A stretch of DNA of 64,000 bases from Synechococcus sp. A15-62 (GTDB lineage: Bacteria; Cyanobacteriota; Cyanobacteriia; PCC-6307; Cyanobiaceae): assembly GCF_014280075.1 (NCBI RefSeq), contig NZ_CP047950.1, forward strand, positions 1,736,001 to 1,800,000, given 5' to 3'. The stretch's first letter is position 1. Each line of letters opens with the position of its first letter. The notes beneath the pieces are model-generated. The model did not search any database, had not been told where the DNA came from, and saw only the letters and a program-made list of their open reading frames with translations. Shown here one piece after another: positions 37,460 to 46,572 of this stretch. Both the position numbers and the translations under genes were made by a program.

Positions 37460-38119
37460 TTAGCAGTTCTCCGCAACATCACTCCAACCACTGAAGGGCA
37501 CGAGACGCTCACCACGCAAAGCACCAAGCGCCGCCCCAGACAGCAGTTGGGGACTGGCATCTGAAGGAATCCAGTCCCTGAGTTTGGCCAGACTGTTCAG
37601 CTGTCTGGGCCAGTGAAAGGTGCGGGCATGGCGCATCGGTGCGAGCTGACCTGGCGCCCATGGCGTCAGCAAACGCCCGCAGAACAACAGATCTTTTGGT
37701 GGCGGAGCGAACACCACACAGCTTCCCGGCGTCGGACCCGGCGTCCACAACAGCCGCAAACCACCGGCGGTGGTGTGGTGCTCAGAGAAGGTCTCCAACG
37801 GCTCAACGTTGGGCAAGAGATAGGCCTCCTGTTCTTGCACCAGCACGGGCCAGCCCAGGCGCTCCTGCACACGACGCAAGCGCCCATGGCCTTCACGGCT
37901 GGTGAGCAGGATCCTTGGGCTGCGGGTTCCCGCCAACTGGCGCAGAGCCGTGAGACTGGCCTCCGTCAATGGCGGACAGTCGACCAACACGGGCTCGGGG
38001 TCCAGATCCAGCCACCAGGAACTGCCGCCCTGGCTGTCGCGGTTGGGCGGAAACAACCAGAGGTCGTCACGCAGCTGCTGCGGCGGCCGACCGGCCTCAA
38101 GTGTGGTGGTCATCGCCAT
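37460..38119 (-). CDS. Degenerate metallo-beta-lactamase-fold protein
   Basis: The protein (219 residues from ATG 38119) has the strand order of the metallo-beta-lactamase fold: WWLDLDPEPVLVDCPP, ILLTSREGHGRL, LLWTPGPTPGSCVVFAPP and LLFCGRLL. The HxHxDH metal motif is reduced to SREGHG, with one histidine kept, and the later TPGHTPG-type His is Pro. It is therefore probably not a normal hydrolase. Relatives occur in other cyanobacteria as uncharacterised proteins. It diverges from glgX, 41 bases away. Confidence 0.65.
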   Translation of the reverse strand: MAMTTTLEAGRPPQQLRDDLWLFPPNRDSQGGSSWWLDLDPEPVLVDCPPLTEASLTALRQLAGTRSPRILLTSREGHGRLRRVQERLGWPVLVQEQEAYLLPNVEPLETFSEHHTTAGGLRLLWTPGPTPGSCVVFAPPPKDLLFCGRLLTPWAPGQLAPMRHARTFHWPRQLNSLAKLRDWIPSDASPQLLSGAALGALRGERLVPFSGWSDVAENC

Positions 38120-38160
38120 TGGTTCAAAACAACGGACCAAACCACTAGTTTGAAGTCGAG

Positions 38161-40266
38161 ATGCCCCAACGGGCTTTGAGTGGCATTCACCCCGGTTCTC
38201 CCTGGCCCCTGGGCAGCAGCCTCACCAGGCAGGGGGTGAATTTCGTGCTGGCGGCCCCCGGGGCCGACCGGATTGAGTTGCTGCTCTACAGCAACAGCAA
38301 CGACCGCAGCCCGGAACGGGTGATCGAACTTGATGTTCGACGTCACCGCTCGGGCGACTACTGGCACGTGGAGGTGGAAGGAGTCGGCGAAGGCTGCTGT
38401 TACGGCTACCGCGTCTTCGGGCCACTGGCACCAGGGGGCCATGGCTTCCGCCCCTCCAAGGTGTTGCTCGACCCCGCCGCCCGCGCCATTAGCGGCTGGG
38501 ACGTCTACGACCGGGTGCTGGCCACCGGCCCCTCACCCAATGCCCATGCCTGCCTCAAGGCGGTGGTGTGCGAACGGGATCTGTTTGATTTCCAGGCCCA
38601 TCCGCGCCCACGCCACAGCTGGCAACGCACGGTGATCTACGAACTGCACGTTGGGGGCTTCACCCGCCGCGAGGATGCGGGCGTTGCCGCAGCGAACCGC
38701 GGCACCTACCTCGGGCTGATTGAGAAGCTGCCCTACCTCAAGGAACTGGGCATCACGGCGGTGGAGCTGTTGCCGGTGTTCTGCTTCGATCCAGCCGATG
38801 CCCCCCCGGGGCGTGACAACGTGTGGGGTTACAGCCCCCTGAGCTGGTTCACACCCCACCACGGCTACTGCAGCAGTGGCGATCCGCTGCAGGCCCGCCA
38901 TGAGGTGCGCCAACTGGTGGCCGCCTGCCATGACGCCGGCATCGAAGTGCTGCTGGATGTGGTCTACAACCACACCACGGAAGGCAACCGCCATGGCCCC
39001 ACCCTGAGCTGGCGTGGCTGTGCTGATGACGTCTACTACCACCAGAACGACGACGGCGATTATCTGGATGTGAGCGGCTGCGGCAACTCGATCGCCGCCA
39101 ATGCGCCGATCAGCACCCAGTTGATCCTCGAATCGATGCGCTGCTGGGCCCTGGAGCTGGGGGTGGATGGCTTCCGCTTCGACCTGGGCATCGCCCTGAG
39201 CCGCGGCAATCAACTCAAACCCCTCAACGACCCGCCCCTGTTCACGGCGATGGGAGCCGACCCGCAGCTGAGCGACCTCAAACTGGTAAGCGAACCGTGG
39301 GATTGCGGCGGCCTCTATCGGCTGGAGGATTTCCCCGCCAAGCGGATCGGCACCTGGAACGGCCATTTCCGCGACGGCGTGCGGCGTTTTTGGAAGGGTG
39401 ACGACCACAGCACCTGGACCCTGGCCCAGCGGTTCAAGGGCAGCCCTGATCTCTATGACGGCAAGCCCGTAGCCCTGGGGCGCTCGGTGAACTTCATCAC
39501 CGCCCATGACGGCTTCACCCTGGCGGATCTGGTGAGCTACAACCGCAAGCACAACCTGGCCAACGGCGAAGACAACCGCGACGGCGAGAACCACAACAAC
39601 AGCTGGAACCACGGCATCGAAGGCCCCAGCAGCAATCCCCTGGTGCAGACTCTGCGCCGCCGGCAACAACGCAACCTGCTCAGCTCACTGCTGCTGGCCC
39701 GCGGCGTGCCGATGCTGCTGATGGGCGATGAAGTGGGCCGCAGCCAGGGAGGCAACAACAACAGCTGGTGCCAGAACAGTCCGCTGGGGTGGATGGTCTG
39801 GGATGAAGACCATTGCGACCTGGAACTCAAGCTGTTTCTGCAGCGGCTGCTGCAGCTGCGTCAGGCCCTGCCGCAGCTGTTCAATCCGCTGGTGCCGCCA
39901 CGGGAAAGCAACCGCAAATCAGCGCCACAGCCATCCGAAGCGCGAAGCGATCTCTGGCGGCAATGGCACGGCGTGAGCCTGGCCAAACCCGACTGGGCGG
40001 CCTGGAGCCGCACCACGGCTACCAGCCTCCACAGCGGCAGCCGCGGTGCCCTGCTCTGGATGGGCTTCAACGCTTACAAGGAAAGTCTCAGCTTTGAATT
40101 GCCGATTCCGGCCTCCCCCTGGAAGCGGGTGATCGACACCTCGTTGCCCAGCCCCCAGGATTTCCCGGCTGAGCCGGTGAACTTCAGCGGCGTGGAGATA
40201 CCTCTGCAAAGCCGGAGCTTCGTGCTGCTGCTCGCCGAAGAGGAAATCTCGGGTCTTCGGTTGTAA
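38161..40266 (+). CDS. glgX: Isoamylase-type glycogen debranching enzyme (GH13)
   Basis: The 701-residue protein has an N-terminal carbohydrate-binding domain (GVNFVLAAPGADRIELLLYS) and a GH13 barrel with DVVYNHTTEG, GFRFDLGIAL (nucleophile Asp), VSEPWDCGG (acid Glu) and FITAHDGFTLADL. It hydrolyses alpha-1,6 branches of glycogen. The gap regions typical of isoamylase/GlgX are present. It is followed by tRNA-Gly on the opposite strand. Confidence 0.94.
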   Translation: MPQRALSGIHPGSPWPLGSSLTRQGVNFVLAAPGADRIELLLYSNSNDRSPERVIELDVRRHRSGDYWHVEVEGVGEGCCYGYRVFGPLAPGGHGFRPSKVLLDPAARAISGWDVYDRVLATGPSPNAHACLKAVVCERDLFDFQAHPRPRHSWQRTVIYELHVGGFTRREDAGVAAANRGTYLGLIEKLPYLKELGITAVELLPVFCFDPADAPPGRDNVWGYSPLSWFTPHHGYCSSGDPLQARHEVRQLVAACHDAGIEVLLDVVYNHTTEGNRHGPTLSWRGCADDVYYHQNDDGDYLDVSGCGNSIAANAPISTQLILESMRCWALELGVDGFRFDLGIALSRGNQLKPLNDPPLFTAMGADPQLSDLKLVSEPWDCGGLYRLEDFPAKRIGTWNGHFRDGVRRFWKGDDHSTWTLAQRFKGSPDLYDGKPVALGRSVNFITAHDGFTLADLVSYNRKHNLANGEDNRDGENHNNSWNHGIEGPSSNPLVQTLRRRQQRNLLSSLLLARGVPMLLMGDEVGRSQGGNNNSWCQNSPLGWMVWDEDHCDLELKLFLQRLLQLRQALPQLFNPLVPPRESNRKSAPQPSEARSDLWRQWHGVSLAKPDWAAWSRTTATSLHSGSRGALLWMGFNAYKESLSFELPIPASPWKRVIDTSLPSPQDFPAEPVNFSGVEIPLQSRSFVLLLAEEEISGLRL

Positions 40267-40270
40267 TCAG

Positions 40271-40341
40271 AGCGGGTGACGGGAATCGAACCCGTGTCAT
40301 CAGCTTGGAAGGCTGAGGTCTTACCATTACACAACACCCGC
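40271..40341 (-). tRNA. trnG: tRNA-Gly (anticodon UCC)
   Basis: The 71-base minus-strand cloverleaf has acceptor GCGGGTG/CACCCGC with discriminator U, a short D-arm, anticodon loop TTCCAAG (anticodon TCC) and T-arm ACGGG-TTCGATT-CCCGT. It decodes GGA and probably GGG. The encoded CCA is absent. Confidence 0.97.
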
Positions 40342-40427
40342 GTAGTACAAACGAACCACTGCCCCAGGGGCTGGTGGAGTCGTGAGCACGCATCCATTAT
40401 GGCAATCCGCCTGACCCCAGCCTCCGC

Positions 40428-41801
40428 GTGACATCGACCGACGCATCCCTGCAGGGATCCCGCCGCAGGCTGATGCTCGCCTACGGCCTCGGCGACGCCG
40501 GCACCGGGATTGCCGCGACCCAGCTGGGCTTCTATCTCTTTCCCTTTTTCATCTGCGCCGCAGGCCTGCCGGCCTTCATCGCCGGCTCCCTGCTCACGGT
40601 GAGCAAGGTGTGGGACGCGCTGAATGATCCGTTGATCGGCTGGCTCAGCGACCACACCCGCAGCCGCTGGGGCCCGCGGTTGCCCTGGATGCTGACCGCA
40701 GCCCTGCCCCTGGGCATCAGCCTGACGGCGATGTGGTGGGTGCCCCCGGGCGACACGGTGCAGCGCACCACGTACTACGCCGTGATGGCGGTTTTGCTGA
40801 TGACCGCTTACACCAGCGTCAACCTGCCCTACGCCGCCCTCAGCACCGAACTCACGCCAAACACCGCCATTCGCACCCGCCTCAATGCGGCGCGGTTCAC
40901 CGGCTCGATCCTGGCGGGCCTGAGCGGATTGATCGTGGCTTCGGTGGTGCTCACCGATGGAGGTGGGGGCTACCTGGCCATGGGCCGGATCACCGGCAGC
41001 ATCGCTGCCACCACCACGCTGCTCTGCTGCTGGGGGCTGGCCCCCTATGCCAAGCGGGCCCAACGCCCGGTGCCCAACAACGAGCCGCCGATGCAGCAGC
41101 TGAAACGGGTGCTGGCCAACCCCCGCTTCCGCCAGGTGCTGGGGCTTTACCTCCTGCTCTGGTTTGGCCTGCAACTGATGCAGGTGGTGGCACTGATCTG
41201 GCTGGTGCAGGTGGTGCACGTGCCCGCCAACCTCTCCACCTGGATCCTGTTGCCCTTCCAGATCGCCGCCCTGCTGGGGCTTCAGCTCTGGAGCAACATG
41301 AGCAACCGCATCGGCCGCGTCGCCACCCTGCGCTGGGGCGCTGGGCTGTGGATTAGCGCCTGCCTGCTCTCGATGCTGTTTCCACCCCTGGCGGCGGATC
41401 CCGGCGTGCTGCAACTGCTGCCGCTGGTGGGGCTGATTGCCCTGGTGGGGGTGGGAGCGGCGACGGCGTATCTGATTCCCTGGTCGCTGCTGCCCGATGC
41501 GATCGACGCTGACCCAAGCAAACCCGCCGGGCTTTACACCGCCTGGATGGTGTTCGGCCAGAAGCTGATCATCGGCCTGACCATGTCGGTGTTCGGCAGC
41601 CTGCTCTCGCTCACCGGCTACATCTCCGCCAAGGGAGGCAACTGCAGTGGAGCGCTGAGTTTCATCGAACAGCCGGATTCAGCCCTGCTGGCGATTCGGC
41701 TCTGCATGGGCCTGATTCCCTCCATCCTTGTGCTGCTTGGCCTTGTGGTGATGCGAGGCTGGCCCGACCGTGGAGCCCACCTGCAGAAGGCCGCCGGATG
41801 A
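40428..41801 (+). CDS. GPH-family (MelB-like) sugar:cation symporter
   Basis: The 457-residue protein has twelve hydrophobic segments and the GPH signature: an early AYGLGDAGTGIAATQLGFYL helix and the WDALNDPLIGWLSDHTRSRW loop with conserved Asp residues of the cation site. It would couple uptake of a glycoside, pentoside or hexuronide to Na+ or H+. The substrate is not identifiable. GTG 40428 is the start; the 3' end overlaps the MlaE-like gene by 4 bases. Confidence 0.85.
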   Translation: MTSTDASLQGSRRRLMLAYGLGDAGTGIAATQLGFYLFPFFICAAGLPAFIAGSLLTVSKVWDALNDPLIGWLSDHTRSRWGPRLPWMLTAALPLGISLTAMWWVPPGDTVQRTTYYAVMAVLLMTAYTSVNLPYAALSTELTPNTAIRTRLNAARFTGSILAGLSGLIVASVVLTDGGGGYLAMGRITGSIAATTTLLCCWGLAPYAKRAQRPVPNNEPPMQQLKRVLANPRFRQVLGLYLLLWFGLQLMQVVALIWLVQVVHVPANLSTWILLPFQIAALLGLQLWSNMSNRIGRVATLRWGAGLWISACLLSMLFPPLAADPGVLQLLPLVGLIALVGVGAATAYLIPWSLLPDAIDADPSKPAGLYTAWMVFGQKLIIGLTMSVFGSLLSLTGYISAKGGNCSGALSFIEQPDSALLAIRLCMGLIPSILVLLGLVVMRGWPDRGAHLQKAAG

Positions 41802-42547
41802 ACACGCCCCGTTCGATCAAACGCCTGGGCGCCAGCCTGCTGATCGGAGGCCAGGCCGTGGCCGCCACCCTGCGCGGCCGCATTGATCGGGGCGAGCTGT
41901 TTGAGCAACTGCTGGACGCTGGCCCGGGCAGCGTGCTGATCGTGTTGATCATCTCGGTGGCCGCCGGCTCGGTGTTCAACATTCAGGTGGCCGCAGAACT
42001 CACCCGCCAGGGGGCGGGATCAACGGTGGGCGGCATCCTTGCGATCGGCCTGGCGCGGGAGATCGCCCCCCTGCTCACCTCCTGCCTGCTGGCCGGCAAG
42101 GTCGCCACCGCCTACGCCGCCCAGCTGGGCACGATGAAGGTGACCGAACAGATCGACGCGATCACCATGCTGCGCACCGATCCGGTGGAGTACCTGGTGG
42201 TGCCCCGGATGATCGCGATGGTGGTGATGGCTCCGGTGCAGTGCTTCTTCTTCTTCCTGGTGGCGGTGTGGTCGGGCCAACTCACCAGCACAGCCCTCTA
42301 CAACATTCCCCCGGCGGTGTTCTGGACTTCGGTGCGCACCTGGATGGCCCCGCTGGACCTGCCGTTCATGATGGTGAAGGCCGTGGTCTTCGGGATGATC
42401 ATCGCCACGGTGGCCTGCGGCTGGGGCCTGACCACCCGTGGCGGCCCCAAGGAAGTGGGCACCAGCACCACCGGAGCGGTGGTGATGATCCTGATCCTGG
42501 TGGCCTTAATGGATGTCGTTCTCACCCAGGTTCTATTCGGAGCATGA
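41798..42547 (+). CDS. mlaE: MlaE/YrbE-family lipid ABC transporter permease
   Basis: The 249-residue permease has the MlaE pattern: an amphipathic start, about five helices, and the family segment GLAREIAPLLTSCLLAGKVATAYAAQLG followed by MKVTEQIDAITMLRTDPVEYLVVPR. MlaE-type permeases move phospholipids between inner and outer membranes with an MlaF ATPase and MlaD. No mlaF or mlaD lies in this window. It overlaps neighbours by 4 bases on both sides. Confidence 0.9.
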   Translation: MNTPRSIKRLGASLLIGGQAVAATLRGRIDRGELFEQLLDAGPGSVLIVLIISVAAGSVFNIQVAAELTRQGAGSTVGGILAIGLAREIAPLLTSCLLAGKVATAYAAQLGTMKVTEQIDAITMLRTDPVEYLVVPRMIAMVVMAPVQCFFFFLVAVWSGQLTSTALYNIPPAVFWTSVRTWMAPLDLPFMMVKAVVFGMIIATVACGWGLTTRGGPKEVGTSTTGAVVMILILVALMDVVLTQVLFGA

Positions 42548-42969
42548 GTTCAACCCCCGCCCCCGTCACCCTCAAGCCGGATGTGCGGCTGCCGCTGCTG
42601 GTGGTGGCCCTCGGCCTGGCGCTGCTGCCGTTGCCTTTCTCCCCCTGGCCCACCTTTGTGGTGTCGCTGTTCGGCCTGTTTCTACTGATCCAGAGCGCCA
42701 GCCTACGGCTGGAATTCAAAGAAGACGCTCTGATCGTGTGGCAGAACGGCCGCGAACTGCGGCGTTTCCCCTACGACCAATGGCTGAGCTGGCGGCTGTT
42801 CGCCCCCTGGCTACCGGGCCTGTTTTTTTTCCGCGAAACCCAGAGCATTCACTTCCTGCCGATCCTGTTCAGCCCCAAGGAGCTGCGGGAACAGCTGGAA
42901 CTTCGGGTGGGGGCGCTGGAAGTGCCGAACGGCGACCCGGAAGGCAACACGAGCAATAGCGCGAAATAG
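42544..42969 (+). CDS. DUF3119 family membrane protein
   Basis: The 141-residue protein has two helices (LLVVALGLALLPLPF and TFVVSLFGLFLLIQ) followed by a PH-like domain (LRLEFKEDALIVWQNGRELR, FPYDQWLSWRLFAPWLPGLFF). The family is confined to cyanobacteria and plastid-bearing organisms. It overlaps the MlaE-like gene by 4 bases, so a role with that permease is likely but inferred. Confidence 0.8.
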   Translation: MSSTPAPVTLKPDVRLPLLVVALGLALLPLPFSPWPTFVVSLFGLFLLIQSASLRLEFKEDALIVWQNGRELRRFPYDQWLSWRLFAPWLPGLFFFRETQSIHFLPILFSPKELREQLELRVGALEVPNGDPEGNTSNSAK

Positions 42970-43073
42970 CACGATTTCGAAACGATTTCGCGCAGATATC
43001 CATGCAATTACGTGCAGAATTGTCGCAGTTGTGATGCCACCTGTTTTTCTGCGGCCTGGTCGGCTGGAATGGA

Positions 43074-44096
43074 GTGATGGAGAGCACGGCAGCTGACGCA
43101 ATGCCCGACGACACCGACCTGACCCCCCAGGCGCCTGAACCGGAGCAGGCCCCAGCGGAATCCAGCGACGACACCAGCAGTCAACCCGCCAGCATCACCA
43201 GTGCCGAGCCCTCCGCCGCAGAAGCCAATCCCGTGATGGAGCTGGCCCTCAAGGAACTGCAGGAGCGCCGCGATGCCCTGCAGGCGGAGATCACCGCCCT
43301 CAGCTCCCGCAAGCAGCAACTCGAGGCCGAGCTGAAGGCCAACTTTGCCGGCCAGTCTGACGCCATCGCCCGCCGCGTGAAGGGCTTCCAGGAGTACCTG
43401 GGCGGCGCCCTGCAGGACCTGGTGCAGAGCGTGGAAAACCTGGAGCTGGTGGTGCAGCCGATGGTGGTGCAGCCCTCCCCCCTCGATCAGGCGGCAGACA
43501 ACGCAGCAGCGCCAGAGAAGGCTGACGAGAGCGCTCCGCCGCCAGCGGTGGCCGACACCTTCCGCCCCGATGAAGAGCTGATCCGGCAGACCCTGGAGCG
43601 CTTCCTCAAGCAGCCCGACGTCTACGCCGACCCCTGGAACCTGCGGCGCAGCATCGATGCCCGCGACACGGCCCTGCTGGAGGACTGGTTCTTCAATCAG
43701 GGCGGACGTGGCGCCCAGCCCAGCCGCGGCACTCGGCCGCGCAACATCCTGGCGAGTGCGGCCCTAATCGCGGTGATCGGTGAGCTGTACGGCGATCAGT
43801 TCCAGTGCCTGGTGCTGGCCGGCGGCCCCGAACGGCTCGGTGAATGGCGGCGGGGCCTGCAGGATGCCCTCGGCCTGGGCCGGGAAGACTTCGGCCCCAG
43901 CAGCGGCATCGTGCTGTTCGAACGCCCGGAAGCCCTGGTGGAGCGGGCCGACCGGCTGGAGGAGCGGGGCGAAGTGCCGTTGATCCTGATCGATGCCGCG
44001 GAGCGCAGCATCGACATCCCTGTGCTTCAGTTCCCGCTCTGGCTGGCCTTCGCGGCCGGACCGGGTGAACGCCTCGACGACGACAATCTGCTGTGA
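43074..44096 (+). CDS. DUF3086 family coiled-coil protein
   Basis: The 340-residue soluble protein has a disordered acidic start, a coiled coil (about 58-100: ALKELQERRDALQAEITALS) and a conserved globular C-terminal half (WFFNQGGRGAQPSRGTRPRN, LIAVIGELYGDQFQCLVLAG). The family is cyanobacterial and uncharacterised. Start GTG 43074 or ATG 43077. It overlaps plsY by 4 bases, which ties it to lipid synthesis by position. Confidence 0.82.
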   Translation: MMESTAADAMPDDTDLTPQAPEPEQAPAESSDDTSSQPASITSAEPSAAEANPVMELALKELQERRDALQAEITALSSRKQQLEAELKANFAGQSDAIARRVKGFQEYLGGALQDLVQSVENLELVVQPMVVQPSPLDQAADNAAAPEKADESAPPPAVADTFRPDEELIRQTLERFLKQPDVYADPWNLRRSIDARDTALLEDWFFNQGGRGAQPSRGTRPRNILASAALIAVIGELYGDQFQCLVLAGGPERLGEWRRGLQDALGLGREDFGPSSGIVLFERPEALVERADRLEERGEVPLILIDAAERSIDIPVLQFPLWLAFAAGPGERLDDDNLL

Positions 44097-44698
44097 TCCA
44101 AACAGCCCTCACCTCTCTGCTACTCCTGGCCATCGGCTACCTGCTGGGAGCCATCCCCAGCGGTTACCTCGCCGGTCGCTGGCTCAAGGGCATCGACCTG
44201 CGCGACTGCGGCTCCGGCAGCACCGGCGCCACCAACGTGCTGCGCAACGTGGGCAAGGGCCCAGCCCTGGTGGTGTTCCTTGTTGATGTGGGCAAAGGCG
44301 CCCTGGCGGTGCTGCTGGCGAAAAGCATCGGCCTGAGCGACTGGCTGCAGGTGCTGACGGGCCTGGCGGCCTTGGCAGGTCACATCTGGCCGATGTGGCT
44401 GGGCTGGAAGGGCGGCAAGGCGGTGGCTACCGGCCTGGGCATGTTTCTTGGCCTGGCCTGGCCGGTGGGGCTGGCCTGCTTTGGCCTGTTCATGGCCGTG
44501 ATCTCGATCTTCCGGATCGTGTCACTCTCCAGCGTGGTGGCTGCCGTCGGGCTACCGCTGTTGATGCTGATCTCCGGCGGCAGCAGCGCCTACGTGTCGG
44601 TATCTCTTGTGGCCAGCCTAATGGTGCTCTGGCGCCATCGCAGCAACATCGAACGGCTGCTGGCGGGCACCGAACCCAAGATCGGACAAAAGTCTTGA
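44093..44698 (+). CDS. plsY: Acyl-phosphate:glycerol-3-phosphate acyltransferase
   Basis: The 201-residue membrane protein makes 1-acyl-glycerol-3-phosphate, the first step of phospholipid synthesis. Motifs: GSGSTGATNVLRNVGKGPAL (glycerol-3-phosphate site), GHIWPMWLGWKGGKAVATGLG and the C-terminal RHRSNIERLLAGTEPKIG. Start GTG 44093 shares 4 bases with DUF3086. Convergent pyrF ends 19 bases further on. Confidence 0.95.
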   Translation: MIQTALTSLLLLAIGYLLGAIPSGYLAGRWLKGIDLRDCGSGSTGATNVLRNVGKGPALVVFLVDVGKGALAVLLAKSIGLSDWLQVLTGLAALAGHIWPMWLGWKGGKAVATGLGMFLGLAWPVGLACFGLFMAVISIFRIVSLSSVVAAVGLPLLMLISGGSSAYVSVSLVASLMVLWRHRSNIERLLAGTEPKIGQKS

Positions 44699-44717
44699 GC
44701 ACAGCCGCCGACAGCGA

Positions 44718-45449
44718 TCAGACCACAAGCTCGCTGCAACAGAGCGCAAAAGCAGCGCTGGGGTCGTCGGCCTTGCTGATCGGCCGGCCGATCACCAGCT
44801 GACTGGCACCAGCGGCAATCGCCTCAGCCGGCCCCATCACCCGGGCTTGATCACCAACAGCTGCGCCCTTTGGGCGAATGCCTGGGGTGACCAACGCGAA
44901 CGGTTGAGGGTGTTGAGCCCGCAATGCCGCGGCCTCCAGGGGTGAGCACACACAACCACCAATGCCGGCGGTCGCCGACAGCTGCGCCAATGCCGGCACC
45001 CGTTCGGCGATGCCTTGGGTGATGGCGAGTTCCTGTTGCAGCCGTTGTTCCTCCCAGCTGGTGAGCACCGTGACCGCCAGCAACGTAGGAACGGGTTGAC
45101 CAGCAGCTTTGGCTCCTTCCTGTGCCGAGGCCTGGGCTGCCTTAAGTGCTTCGCTGCCGGCGCAGGCATGCACCGTGATCAGCTCGGCCCCCAGCGCCGC
45201 CGCCCGCCGGCAGGCACCGGCCATCGTGGCGGGGATGTCGTGAAATTTGAGATCGAGAAACACCCGCAGCCCTTGCTCACGCAGCTGGGCCACCACTTCA
45301 GGCCCCGCCTGCACGTACAGCTCCAGACCCACCTTCACCCAGCGCAGCCCGTCCACCTGGGCGGCAAAGCGCAGCGCCTGCTCGGGCGCCATGCCATCGA
45401 GGGCCACGATGATCCGATCGGCGGGGTCAGCGGAAAGCGACGGAGCCAA
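44718..45449 (-). CDS. pyrF: Orotidine 5'-phosphate decarboxylase
   Basis: The 243-residue enzyme produces UMP. The catalytic Asp-Lys-Asp set is in [20 protein letters not shown], with the N-terminal IIVALDG and C-terminal VTPGIRPKG phosphate loop. Length is typical of the group I bacterial form. It is followed by no minus-strand partner; its promoter should lie in the 59-base gap above. Confidence 0.96.
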   Translation of the reverse strand: MAPSLSADPADRIIVALDGMAPEQALRFAAQVDGLRWVKVGLELYVQAGPEVVAQLREQGLRVFLDLKFHDIPATMAGACRRAAALGAELITVHACAGSEALKAAQASAQEGAKAAGQPVPTLLAVTVLTSWEEQRLQQELAITQGIAERVPALAQLSATAGIGGCVCSPLEAAALRAQHPQPFALVTPGIRPKGAAVGDQARVMGPAEAIAAGASQLVIGRPISKADDPSAAFALCCSELVV

Positions 45450-45508
45450 GGCAAGCGAGTGATCCGGAGTCCATCCTGTCGCCTCGGCCAGCGCATCTCA
45501 ACGGATGT

Positions 45509-46495
45509 TCAGGCTGAGGTCGAAAGCCTGATGCCAGTTGATTGCTCAATGAAGCTCAAATAGTCGCGCTGCGATTCAGGCTTTCGCATGAATTCGATGC
45601 CACCACCAGCAAGACCGGCAGTTAACGCCCAAAAAAGATGAAAAACTCGACAGGCCTTGATGTGCTCGTAATTCAAAGGCCTGATGGCTTGATAAGCCTG
45701 AAGAGCCCCGTCCATGATCTGTTCCCACAAATGAGATGACATCCCCCATCCAATCTGGGGAATAAAAACCAGATAATCATTCATTGTGTGAGCAAGATCA
45801 ACCGCGGGGTCAGAAATACAAAATGACCAGTCCAGAACCCCGGATACAGAACTATTTTCAAACATCAGATTACCGCCGTGATAGTCACCATGAATCACAG
45901 CAAGATTCTCACCATCAAGGGGCAAATGATCCCGCAGCCAAGCCATCAGATCAGCAGCCCAGGGAGTCTTCTCTTCAAAAAATCCCAGTGCCTTTTGATG
46001 AACAAAAGGGTCCAAAAATCGCTCATCCGGAACACCAGCCCGCCTGAACGACTCAACAATGGGCCTCACATCCAGCCCATGCATGGTGGCCATCGACTCA
46101 CCCACGGCCTTGGCATGAAGCTCTGGAGCCAGCTCAAACACCGTTTGACCGGGCACCAGCTCCATCACCGCAAAAACACCTCCTAAGACTGATTTGTCTG
46201 CACAAACGCGATGAATCATGGGGGCATTGAGGCCCTGCTGATTCAGGATCTGATGCACAACCTGATGATGCAAAAGCTCCGCCACCTCACGCGCTGGACG
46301 CAGAATGCGAAGAACCCTTGGCTCCTGGTCAATCAGCTTGTAGCGATACAGCCGGGCATCAGCACCACCGGTCAGCCGTGATGGTTCAACCTCATAGGCG
46401 ACACGATCTGAGAATTCCGATTGCAGATAGGCCAAAAAATAGGCAGTGATCTGCTGATCAGATCTGAATTCAGGTTCAAGGGCTAGCGCTGGCAT
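45509..46495 (-). CDS. Aminoglycoside-phosphotransferase-fold kinase (APH-like)
   Basis: The 328-residue protein has the APH catalytic loop VIHGDYHGGNLMF and the metal loop VLDWSFCISDPAVDLAHTM, with an N-terminal nucleotide lobe (RYKLIDQEPRVLRILRPARE). The substrate of such kinases ranges from antibiotics to choline and small sugars. Nothing here identifies it, so antibiotic resistance should not be assumed. The gene is less GC-rich than tyrS and pyrF beside it, suggesting a different history. Confidence 0.8.
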   Translation of the reverse strand: MPALALEPEFRSDQQITAYFLAYLQSEFSDRVAYEVEPSRLTGGADARLYRYKLIDQEPRVLRILRPAREVAELLHHQVVHQILNQQGLNAPMIHRVCADKSVLGGVFAVMELVPGQTVFELAPELHAKAVGESMATMHGLDVRPIVESFRRAGVPDERFLDPFVHQKALGFFEEKTPWAADLMAWLRDHLPLDGENLAVIHGDYHGGNLMFENSSVSGVLDWSFCISDPAVDLAHTMNDYLVFIPQIGWGMSSHLWEQIMDGALQAYQAIRPLNYEHIKACRVFHLFWALTAGLAGGGIEFMRKPESQRDYLSFIEQSTGIRLSTSA

Positions 46496-46544
46496 TGTTC
46501 TTCGCTCTGATGAACGAACAATCTCGCCGGTTCCCTCTCGGCGG

Positions 46545-46562
46545 ATCCCCCAAAAGGGGGAT
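46545..46562 (-). terminator. 7-bp hairpin between tyrS and the APH-like gene
   Basis: ATCCCCC and GGGGGAT pair around AAAA on the plus strand (TTTT loop on the minus strand). It starts 11 bases after the tyrS stop. There is no downstream T-tract, so termination strength is uncertain, but its position fits the end of the tyrS message. Confidence 0.45.
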
Positions 46563-46572
46563 ATCCGGCGGC

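Noticed and set aside
42971..42991. Direct repeat ACGATTTCG twice after DUF3119
   Set aside because: Too short and only two copies; no promoter or operator context to support a function.
45509..46495. Calling the APH-fold gene an antibiotic resistance gene
   Set aside because: The fold is shared by many metabolic kinases and nothing in the sequence or context points to an antibiotic.
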